A stretch of DNA of 64,000 nucleotides from Certhia americana (Eukaryota; Chordata; Aves; Passeriformes; Certhiidae): contig CM031859.1 in assembly GCA_018697195.1 (NCBI GenBank), positions 60,074,635 to 60,138,634 of the forward strand. Direction: 5' to 3'. Each line of letters begins with the position of its first letter. Position 1 is the first letter of the stretch. Below, in pieces: positions 54,020 to 64,000 of the stretch. The notes below the pieces were generated by a model. That model ran no database searches. It saw only the letters and a program-made list of their open reading frames with translations, and was not told the origin of the DNA. A program made the position numbers and the translations under genes.

Positions 54020-54986
54020 CCAGCTCCCAGGGGGGTATCACAAGGAGCCCATCTCGGCAGTGAGCACTGGCTCTGGCAGCCACTGCTTGACAGAACTGAG
54101 CAAACATCTGTGCAATGGTTTGTGGGTGACATGGACAGTGGGATTGAGTGCACCCTCAGTGAGTTTGCCAATGACACAAAGCTGTGCAGCACAGTTGATG
54201 CACAGAGGGAAGGGATGGCATCCACTGGGACCAGGGCAGGCTGGAGAGGTGGGACTGTGTCAACCTCAGGAAATTCAACAAGGCCAAGTGCAAGGTCCAG
54301 CACCCGGGTCAGGGCAATCCCAACAGATACAGACTGGGCAGAGAATGGATTGAGAGCAGCCCTGAGGAGAAGGTCTTGGGGGTGCTGGTGGAGGAGAAGC
54401 TCAGCAGGACCTAGAAATGTGCACTTGCAGTCCAGAGAGCCAGCCTTGACCTGGGCTGCATCAAAAGCAGCGTGGCCAGCAGGGTGAGGGAGGGGATTCT
54501 GCCCCTCTGGGCCCCCCAGCATAAGAAGGACATGAGACCTGTTGGAGCAAGTCCAGAAGAGGGTCCCAAAGAGGAGGGTCATCTCTCCTGAGGCACCTCT
54601 CCTGTGAAAACAGGGGGAGAAAGCTCAGATTGTTCAGCCTAGAGAAGAAAGAGAAGGCTCTGGGGCACCTTACAGCAGCTTTCCAGTATCTAAAGGGAGC
54701 TACACAACAGTTGGAGAGGGACTTCTTACAAGGGCATGTAGTGACAGGACAATGGAGAATGGTTTAAATAGATTTAGATAAAATATTAAGAAGAAATCCT
54801 TTACTATGAGGGTGTTGAAGTACTGGAACATGTTGTCCAGAGAAATTGTGGACTCCCTATCCCAGGCTGGATGGGGGTCTGAGCAGCCTGGTCCAGTGAA
54901 AGGTGTCCCTGCCCACGGCAGGAGGTTAGAACTAGATGATCTTTAAAGGTCCCTTGCAACCCAAAACATTCCATGATTCTGTGAAA
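54020..54986 (+). mobile_element. CR1 LINE, 5'-truncated copy of about 1 kb
   Basis: Starts within the ORF2 reverse-transcriptase domain: the + frame near 54025-54190 gives GVSQGAH and then GIECTLSEFANDTKL, both CR1 RT landmarks (the second is normally ...FADDTKL). Frameshifts and stops follow. It continues through the 3' UTR to 'ccatgattctgtga'. Inactive. Confidence 0.92.
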
Positions 54987-56164
54987 TCACCATTCTCCTC
55001 TGGCAGAGAGTGCTGCTCCTTTTATCTATGGAATATGCTCAACTGCTTCTAGCCCAATTACACTGCAGGAAAATCCTGTTCCAAATAATTTAGTCTTTAT
55101 TTATTCAGAAGAAAAAATTTAAAAGCTAGTGAAATACTGGTATAGGAATTATTGTACAGGAATAAAATACTTGGCATGTTTCTAAGGGCACAACATCCTA
55201 CACAGGTCCACAGAGTCCTTCACAGCAAAGTTTCCTGACAACCTTGTATGTGTTCACATAACACTTTATAGTGGGAAAGATGCTAGTCCATCACTGTGTC
55301 CCATCACAATAAGAAGTCAGGGTACAAGTTAATTTAAAGGACTAGACACAGCATGTGCAACTGGGGAAAGCAAGCCGGCAGGGAAAGCAAATAAGTGCCT
55401 TTTGTTTTCATGTTAAGATTACATGCAAAATGAGTTTTGAACCTGAAGTGGAAACTATTCCATATTCCATCTCTGTGGTCCCACTGTTTGTCTAGTGTAC
55501 AAAGCTCCTTCTCACATATTTGCAGTGTTTCTCATTTGGCTGCATTTTGAATTAGTATCTTCACATATAAATAAGCTAAATTAGGATATGCCTTATTATA
55601 TAACTGGCACAGTGAACTGGGGAATAAGCATGCTTGCCAAGTAGTACCAGGAGCATGGATCAGGCTCCTGGCAACATGGAGACTTTGGCTATTCATTGTG
55701 ATGACACCTAGGAAAGGAATGATGCAATACAGAGCTCAAGGCTTTCATGTGTTGCCTCTGCCACCACCCCTCTCAAACAGGGTAAGAGCTACTCACTGTC
55801 TTCATTTGCTCCTCTAAATTACAGCACAGTCAGTAACACACCATCTGAGGGGTTTGAGGCTAAACTCTTGTAAACCAGTTTTGATTCCTTCCATCATGTC
55901 TCTCATTAAGTGTAAAGTGCCTCCAGGGAAAGGCAGCTGATTAAACAGATTCCTCAGTGACATAATGAATTTACAAAGCCCTCCAGTTTTGCTGGGGATG
56001 TTTTGGGAAAAATATCTTCAGCCACCGAGGACAAAGTCCACTAAGAGGGAGAATCACTTCATTTCCTCTCCCTTGGGGCCTGAGAAACATTCCCCATCCA
56101 GCCTGGGGGCTGAGAGGAGATCGTTGTTGAGCATTGGAAGGGAGAAGAAGGGGCAGGGACATGG
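54987..56164. other. Intergenic stretch, no gene supported
   Basis: No exon, RNA gene or recognisable transposon seen between the CR1 copy and the microsatellite. Confidence 0.4.
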
Positions 56165-56260
56165 CCATCCATCCATCCATCCATCCATCCATCCATCCAT
56201 CCATCCATCCATCCATCCATCCATCCATCCATCCATCCATCCATCCATCCATCCATCCAT
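56165..56260. repeat. (CCAT)24 microsatellite
   Basis: Twenty-four perfect tandem copies of CCAT, 96 bases, no interruption. It creates false ORFs on both strands (repeating S-I-H-P on +, M-D-G-W on -). Confidence 0.98.
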
Positions 56261-58544
56261 TTCCCTGTCCTTTGAAGGGTGGGGGTCACAGCCTCCTTGC
56301 TTTCCTTGGCAGCCCAGCTCTGTCATCTTCCTCCAAGCAAAGCTCTCCAAGACAAGCTGTGCTCAGAGAGGTACTGCCTCTCAGCACAGGAAAGAAGTAC
56401 GAGGCTTTTTCCAGCATTCAGATCCTGTTTTCATTGTGACTCAGCTCTGCAGAGTCCATAAGGAAGACACGGGTTGTGCTTTATTAGCACTTAGGTTAAT
56501 GTTTGGAAATAACAAGACTGATGGTTTTATCTGTTTAATCATTTGGTGCTGCCAAGAGCGACCATAAGCACAGCCCAATGGTGCATGAAGGGAGTACAGC
56601 CTGACATTAGTTTCCCACCACTAAAATCCAAACATTAGCACACAAGTTGTGTAGCAGGCTGGCAGGGGCAGGCAGCCAGATCACTGCTATTGGAGTGACT
56701 CAATGATTGTAATTTTTCTTCACGGAGGTTTTGAACCTCCTTGCAATGGAAGGAAATAGGGACAGATGAAGTGGTCTAATTTTGAAATTTGGCAGTTCAT
56801 TTGTGTCTGCCCAGCTTTCCTATGCCCTCAGCTGAACTAGGCTACAGAGCTAAGGACTGAAAAGCTTTCTAGATTTCCCCAATATTATTTCACGTGCTTT
56901 TCGGTCCCTCCTCTCTTTTTTCTAAACTCTCCTCAGGTACATTCTTTAGCAAGCAGTAGCTGCAATGCAGATTCACCACATGTAACCAGGCAGTGCTACT
57001 GAACTGCCACATGCAGCCAGCAGCAGCTGTAGCCATTCATCACTGGAAAGCAATCGGACGGCTGGATCATGCGGCCAGCTGGCACCCAGACAACACTGGA
57101 TGTGGCAGATGCCATCAGTGCAGAGAGCAGAATAAGAGACAACAGGAGTCAACAGGCACAGGGATGTTTTCTTAACAGAGGATAGCTACCTCAGCTAGTG
57201 TTTACCACCATTTATCACTAAATAAGTGCACTGATCCTTTGAAACGTACGAGGAGCAGAGTTTGGTGAATTTTGGCAGTTCCTCAGAACACCTCCCCTTC
57301 TGTACACAAAATTAATGGGAAGAAAGGCCACTGAAATAATCACAGTGGGGCTGCGCTCCAAGTAAAGCTTCCTTGGATGTGTGAACACATGTCTCACACA
57401 CTCCTGAGAAGGTGTGTGGCTGTACACACCAGGGTCTGGGTGCCCAACACTCCCAACCAGCAAGGGCTGCACTCCTGGAAGAGCACTGCAGAGCTTACAG
57501 ATGGCCACCTAAAGTGCTTTTTGTAAAAGCTCCTTAGAAGCCACAGAAGTGGGCTATCATGTAGAGGACTGGCTGAAAGAGGCAGAGAGTCTGCAAGGCT
57601 GGCAGACCTCAAAGACCTGAGATTCTTAAAGCTTCCACAATTGCCCTGCATCTAATTTCTTTTTCCTGTTTGTATTCTGTTGGTATTTACTCTTTCCAGT
57701 AAAAAAGGGCAGTAGCAGCCCATGCCCTTGACCACCTCATATGTCTGAAGATGGTGTCAGGAGCTGCCCATGGCTTTAGTGTGTCAGATCAACACTAAAT
57801 CTTTTTTCCTCTGACAGAGCTATGCTGTTTGCTAGCACAAAAATAAGCAGAGCCTGAGCTCTGCCTACTCTCCCTGCTTTTCCTCAAATACGTACCAGAA
57901 AAATAGCTGGAGCACAACTCCCACACACTGTACAAGATCCAGACTTTAGCAGTCCTAAAACAAGCTTTTTCCTGTCCCAACCCTATGCGAGAACTAGTAA
58001 AAATTTAACACTTGCAAGATCGTAACATTTTTAGAACAGAGGAGGTAAGGGTGGGAAATCCAAATAAGACTGAACACACCCAAAACATACAGACACTTCC
58101 ATAACCAACAGAATCCCACAATACTAGGCTAAAGTAAAAATAGAATAGAGTCTTATCACCTCCTCTGTAACTCTAACCTCAAGGCCACCTCTGCTCCATA
58201 ACTATGTAGTTTCCCTCCAGGTTCACATTTTCAGCCTTGCCATCTTAATGAGAAACTTCTGCCAGCTGGAACCAGCTCCCAAAGCACAAGCTGTAATGAG
58301 GACAGGCACCTGGGGACCTACCTGCCTATCTCAGGAGAAGAATTTGGTTTGTCTTTCCAATCCCCCACACTGCAGTCTTTTGAGGCTGCGATAAGGCAAT
58401 GCCAGACCACCTGGCAGCAAGAGCAAATGAAAAGGGAGGGGACTGATGAAGCTGAGATGTGGGTGGTAGCCAGGTTGGAGGAAAGGGTTAGAATTAGAGA
58501 ATTATTTATCAGAAACGATGTCTGAAATTATTGTGTTCAGCTGT
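56261..58544. other. Intergenic stretch, no gene supported
   Basis: No exon or transposon recognised. A small perfect hairpin (ggaggtt-ttg-aacctcc) lies at 56724-56740. Confidence 0.4.
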
Positions 58545-60765
58545 TCACTGCCAAGTCCACCACTAAACCACGTCCCCAGCACCACATGTGTTTTACATAC
58601 TGCCATGTCTTTAGATATCTCCAGAAAGAGGGACTCGATCACTTCCCTGGACAGCCTGTTCCAATGCTTAATAAGCCTTTTAGGGAAGAATTTTTTTTCC
58701 TAGTGCCATTTGAGGCCATTTCCTCTCATCCTGCCTCTTGTTACCTGGGAGAAGAAGCTGACCCCTACCTGGCTGCAACCTCCTTTACATAGTTGTAGAG
58801 AGTGATAAGGTCTCACCTGAGCCTTCTTTTCTCCAGGTGAAACGCCCCCAGCTCCCACAGCCACTCCTTGTAAGACTTTGTTCCAACCCTTCACCAGCTG
58901 TGTTGCCCTTCTTTGGACTCACTCCTGACCTTCAGTATCTTTGTTGTAGTGATGAGCCAAAAACTGATCCCAGGATTTGAGGAGCAGCCTCACCAGTGCC
59001 AAGTACAGGGAGACAATCCCTGCCCTGCTCCTGCTGCCCACACTAGTGCTGATCCAGGCCAGGGTGCCATTGGCCTTCTTGGCCACCTGGGCACAGCTGG
59101 CTCCTGTTCAGCTGCTGTTCACCAGCACCCACAGGTCCTTTCCTGCCAGGCCACTTTCCAGACACTCTTCTCCCAGCCTGTAGCATTGCCTGGGGCTGTT
59201 GTGACCCAAGGGCAGGACCTGGCACTTGGCCTCATTGAAACCCAAACCATTAGCCTTGGCCCATCGATCCAGCCTGTCCAGATCCTTCTGCAGAGCCTTC
59301 CTGCCCTCCAGCAGATCCACACTACCACCCAACTTGGTGTCTCAATCCCCTCATCCAGATCATCAATTCACATACTAAATTGGCCCCAACACTGATTGCT
59401 GGAGAACACCACAAGTGATGGATCACCAGCTGGATGCAGCACAATTCACCACCATTCTGGGCCCTGTCATCCAGCTAGCTTTTTACCCAGTGTGTGCACT
59501 AGACCAAACCATGGGCAGCCAGTTTCTCCAGGAGAATGCAGTGGGAAATGGTGTCTAAGTATTTAGTAAAGTCCGGGTAGACTGTATTCACAGCTTTCCC
59601 TTCATCCACTAAGTGAGGTCACCTTTTTGGAAACTTAAATCAGATTGGACCCACTTTTCATAAACCCACCCTGCCTGGACCTGATTTCCCAGTTGTCCCA
59701 TATGTACCCTGTGATGGCACTCATGATGATTTGTTCTATAACCTTCTCTAGGATCAAGGTCAGACTTACAGGCTGTAGTTCCCTGGATCCTCCTTCCTTC
59801 CATTCTTATGGATGGGTTTCACATTTGGTGACTGGGACCTCCTCAGTTAGCCAGGACTGCTGGTGAATGATGGACAATGGATTGGTGAGCATTTCTGCCA
59901 GCCCCCTCAGCACCCTTGGGTGGATCCCATCCAGCCCTATAAACTTGTGTGTATCTAAATCATGTTGCAGGTCACTGACCAATTCCCCTTAGGTCATGGG
60001 GGTGTCATTCTGTTCCCTATACCTGTCTTTCAGCTCAGGGTACTGGGTAGCCCAGCAGCCACTGGTTGTATTAGTTGTATTAAAGACTAAGGAAAAGAAG
60101 GCATTAAGTACCTCAGTCTTCTTCTCATCTTTTTTCACTTCCCCCCACATCTATAATAAGTGGAGATTTTCCTTAGCCCTCCTGTTGTGATGATGTATTT
60201 ATAGAAACATCTTTTGTTGTCTTTTATTGCAGCAGCCAGATTAAGTTTTAGTAGGTCTTCTGATCCTTCTAATTTTCTCTCTGAATAACCTCATAAAATC
60301 TTTGCAATCGTCCTGAGTTCCCTGCCTCTTCTTCCAAAGGTCATAAATGCTCTTTATATCCCCAAATTCCAGCCAAAGCTCTCTGTTCAGCCAAGCTAGT
60401 CTTCTTCCCTACTGGCTCATCTTCAAGCACGCTGGGACAGCCTATCCCCATGCCTTTAGGATTTCCTTCTTGAAGAATGTCCAGTCTTCCTGGACCCCTT
60501 TGCCCTTCAGCACTGACTACCACGGGACTCAGTCAACCGGCCCCCTAGACTCCTAGACAAAGTCTGCCTGTCAAAAACCTAGTGCCTTGTTGGCCTTTAC
60601 AATGATTCTTATCCATAAACACTCAACCTTATTGTCACCATCAGTAAGCTTCATAAAATCAAAACTAACATAAAATCATAACTAACTCCCTAACATACAG
60701 GAGTACCCCACTGCCTCTTCTTCCTTGTCTATTCCTTCTGATCTGTGTCCTCATATATGAAAATC
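58545..60765 (-). mobile_element. CR1 LINE copy of about 2.2 kb
   Basis: On the minus strand it runs from the upstream part of ORF2 (near 60765) through the reverse transcriptase to a 3' UTR end (near 58545, 'actgccaagtccaccactaa' on +). Landmarks read on the minus strand include [25 protein letters not shown] at about 59330-59240, typical of CR1 RT. The RT core just upstream is interrupted by stops and small deletions (for example around 59350, where the conserved FADDTKL segment is missing). It is the longest transposon in the window and is not active. Confidence 0.9.
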
Positions 60766-63700
60766 CAGTTTGGTCACAAGCCTGAGAAGAGGGTGTAGGG
60801 TGCTGGTGCCCATTTGGAAAGAACATTTTTTTTATAGTGCTGTATCTTCATTATACCTTTGGGTTTTTTCCTCTTTCACTTGCTGCATTTAAGTCACAGC
60901 TTGTTGAGAAGGGAAGGCTTCAGTTTCTCACGAAGTAGAGACTGTTCAGTCAAAGCCAAACTTTAAAAATACATTTTCTAAATATGCACTATTCACTGTT
61001 GTCCTCAGTGATTTGATTGGCAGAAATAAGAACTGCAAAAGCGGATCTTGTCAGTCATTTTTAAGCTTTCCTTAATATGGAAACAATCACCTGCCATTTC
61101 AATCATTTTTTGCAAGGGACACAGTGGTATTAACAAAATGCACACACCTGCAGTCTCAACTTCTTTTTATTTTCTGGTAAAAAATTTTTTGTGGGGATTG
61201 CAGATGTGCATGGGTGAGATAACAGACTCTTCCTTGTGACACCTGAAAACTCATCCTATATTCCATGAATTTCTGGAAATGCTCTGCCTATATGCACACT
61301 GGCCCAGCTCTGAGTGTCTGTCTCATGAGATCCAAAGGATGAGGGTGACACAACTCCTATGTTGTGCAACACCTGCTCATTTTAGACTCTTCTTGGAAGT
61401 GGAGAACAACTGTGGCACTGTCTGTTCTCTGAGAGACATGGAGACACTCAGCAACTTTAAAAGAAGACCAAGGGGACCTGACACTGAGATCCCAAATTAT
61501 GTTTAGAGAATGGTTCCAGAACAATCAAAACACTTTTTTTTTCATTAAAAGACCTCCTAAGGAAGAATTAAACTGGTAGTGCTTTATGGTAAATTTAGCT
61601 ACAGTGTTTCTGGGACAAGATGTCCATAGAACAGGCACCCCTCATTTATCTCCAGAACATCTCAATTCTGACCTGAAACACAAATTTGGTGCCACGTGTA
61701 GCAATGTGTTTGTGGTTTGTTGCAAATGCCAGCCAGCAAGGGAATGTGTTGGTTTACGGCACACAAGTAAAAAGCACAGCTTTTAAAAGTTCAGCTTCAT
61801 TTTCCTTTGCTGGGAAAGGAAATAATTATTCTATTTATTTTGCTTCCAAGATGGCAATAGCAAATGTATTTCTCACCTCACTGAGAGGGAAAAAATCACA
61901 CCCAATATGGTTAAGGTGCACCCCCTTTTACAGAGCAATGTGACAACCTTGCAACTTGAACACAATTTTTTTTCTTTAGCTGCTGCCTTCTGGGTTTTTC
62001 TCTTTAATGTGGTATATTCTTGAGAGATGCCTCACACATGAGTATCTTGGATTGCTTCCTACAAAACAGCAGAGTTCCTAAATAAAAGGAATGGGTAGGG
62101 CAGAAGTGGAGATTATTTCAAACATGGCTTTAGAGGAGCTGATTTTGCTGCCATGTGGAGGCAAATGTTTGACTATGGAGGAAGAACATCTTAAAATGAG
62201 CTATGCTCCAGAAGTGAGCAGATTGGTCCTTTCTAGAGGCCTGTGGTATTTCATTTCTTGGACGATGTGGGCTGTGATTCTGCTGAGGCTGCTGCTTCTG
62301 TTTGTTTGCTTTTGCAGTGAACACGCTGCAGCTGAGATCACCTTTTCCAAAGCTCAGATGCACCTTCCAGAAAGCCAGGGCCCAGATGAGCATTTTGGTA
62401 TTTGTGTCCCGTGATCAAGGGCAGGGCTTTGGAGGAAAACTGGAGCACAGCAGATGTTCAGACCAGGAATGCACACAGCCCTGCTCCTTTTTGACCCACT
62501 GTACAACCCTTTTAGTTCCTTTGTTTTTCAGCTACTGGAGGCTATGACACAAATGTCTGTATGTGTATTGTTGCTTCCCATGACCGAAAGCCATTTGGGA
62601 CAACTCCTGCACAAGTTTCCCCCCACCCCTCCCCAGCTCCAGTGACAGCAACCTGTGTCTCACACTACTTCTTGGCTTCAGCTCCCTCACAGAAAGGTGA
62701 TCCATAAAGTGAACATTAGAAGGCATTTTCTGAGCCAGGGGCTTTCCCCCAGCAGGTTGCAGAACTGCCTGTCTGCTTCTCTCAGGGCTGGCTTTGTCTC
62801 CCTCCAGCCTCCACAGCTGCATGCAGCTTTTGCTCTGACCACAGGGATGCTGGTGGCAGGGGAGGAAACCTGGCTCTAGGCAGAGATGCACAGGAAAAAA
62901 GTTGCATTATACACAAGTCCTAAAACTCATCTGATTGGACAAGGACTCCAAGGCACAAAGAGGGGTTGTTGCTCCCGGGGGTGGTGGGAGCTCAGTCGAG
63001 GTGCAGCCTGCTTCCTCCCAGGAACAGCAAGGGGAGCATGGCTCAGCTGGAGGCAGTAGGGCTAACACACTGCCAGAGTGGCCACATTGGGCATGCAGTG
63101 GGTGAGTTAAGGACATACTTTCAGCCTTAATTCTGAGTTTCCTAGGTTTTGTCAGTTTAAGCCAGATTCCTAATGTTATTTTAATGCAGTTGTTTTGTGT
63201 GTGAATAATATGCTTTCTATGCCAAACCACAAGCCCTGGAACTAATATCTCATAAAAATGCCTAGAGTCCAAAGCTAATAGCTGTAATTCAGCTGATCGA
63301 GTGATGCCTAAAAAGTTACGGATTAACACTATTCCCCAAGGGGAAGTAAAATTAAACTCGGCTTCTGAGGGGCTGGGTGCTATTTTGCACAGTGTCTTAG
63401 CCTGGACTGAGGGATGCAGCTTGCTGCAGATCCTGGGCACCCCATGGCAGGGCTCAGTGCCCCGTGAGCAGAGGCTGGGGTGTGCGTGCGTGTGTGTGTG
63501 TGTGTGTGTGTGTGAGGGATTTGCATAATTTTTTTCCTTGAAAAAGCTCCCACCCTTCCAGCAACACCCCACCCAGTGCCGGGTCACTACAGCTCATCCT
63601 TGCACAGCCCTGATGTTGCAGGCAGTGATCCAGAAAAGGGGCCAAAAAGGGGCAGGGGCTGGTCCCTCACTCCCAGGCTGGTGGTGGCAGCTGAGGTGAC

Positions 63701-64000
63701 ATCAGGAGCTGTGCCTGCCAGGTACAGTGGGCAGGAGCTGGTGCTGGACCCAGCAAGGGGACAGGTGCCCCTTCCCCTCCCAAAAGGTCTGGATGAGGCT
63801 TGCAGTGAGCAGAGAGGGGACATGGAGGGCCAAAGCTGTCCCTTCATGCTCTTTCCAGGCAGGAAAGTCGTGCCACAGGATGTCAGTGCAGCCTGTGGGA
63901 ACGCCATGCCTCCCAAAAGAAACGATTGTCTCCTCTCAAGAGCACACAGGAAGATCTCTTTCCCAGAATATCTTATTTAGGAAACTTGCATCACAGCAGC
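60766..64000. other. Intergenic stretch to the window end
   Basis: No gene supported. ORFs up to 226 codons on the minus strand (62907-63587) have no recognisable content and cross the TG repeat. By human synteny AIG1 should lie beyond this end; I searched by eye for its conserved segments and did not find them. Confidence 0.4.
63481..63514. repeat. (TG)n microsatellite
   Basis: Begins as an imperfect TGTGCGTGCG and continues as uninterrupted TG for about 24 bases. Confidence 0.95.

Noticed and set aside
55965..56567. 200-codon + ORF with S-I-H-P repeats and minus ORFs with M-D-G-W repeats
   Set aside because: These are direct translation of the (CCAT)24 microsatellite and not a repeat protein.
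62907..63587. 226-codon minus-strand ORF near the window end
   Set aside because: It crosses the TG microsatellite (T-H repeats) and otherwise matches nothing I recognise; chance or compositional.
41342..64000. Possible AIG1 exons on the minus strand, expected from human synteny
   Set aside because: I looked for its conserved segments in the minus frames and found none; the gene probably starts beyond the window. Short exons could still be missed by eye.

Overview
This is vertebrate nuclear DNA, almost certainly from a bird and probably a songbird. The evidence is: spliced genes with GT...AG introns, CpG-island promoters, several CR1 LINE fragments of the avian type (all showing typical 5' truncation), and LTRs that resemble passerine endogenous-retrovirus LTRs as I remember them. 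No bacterial, plasmid or phage features are present. The species call is inference; the three genes are recognised from their protein sequences.

Three complete protein-coding genes fill the first 41 kb. (1) FUCA2, + strand, 7 coding exons between 1304 and 11206, encodes a 461-residue secreted alpha-L-fucosidase (GH29). (2) PEX3, - strand, 12 coding exons between 32734 and 13062, encodes a 369-residue peroxisome-membrane biogenesis factor. (3) ADAT2, + strand, 6 coding exons between 32854 and 41239, encodes a 177-residue catalytic subunit of the tRNA wobble adenosine deaminase. I reconstructed every exon by hand. All reading phases close, and lengths agree with the human orthologues (467, 373 and 191 aa, from memory). 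The order FUCA2 / PEX3 / ADAT2 is the same conserved block as on human 6q24. FUCA2 and PEX3 converge on about 1 kb of 3' spacer. PEX3 and ADAT2 are head to head, with 119 bp between start codons inside one CpG island, so they very likely share a bidirectional promoter. The gene functions are unrelated (lysosomal/secreted glycosidase, peroxisome biogenesis, tRNA editing).

From 41.3 kb to the end (about 22.7 kb) I find no exon I can support. This looks like intergenic DNA, with AIG1 expected further on by human synteny. It holds a CR1 fragment at 43.7-44.3 kb, a 714-bp solo LTR at 51.2-52.0 kb with an exact 5-bp target duplication, a CR1 fragment at 54.0-55.0 kb, a perfect (CCAT)24 microsatellite at 56.2 kb, a 2.2-kb CR1 copy at 58.5-60.8 kb, and a (TG)n tract at 63.5 kb. 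Introns carry further repeats: a degraded LTR and a CR1 end in PEX3 intron 1, and two very old CR1 remnants, resembling turtle/crocodile copies, in ADAT2 intron 2.

The most interesting observation is ADAT2 intron 3 (38691-39224). It has a textbook minor-spliceosome (U12-type) 5' splice site and branch-point-like element, but no AG at its 3' end. The conserved protein reading frame requires the intron to end in AT, or less well in AA or AC.
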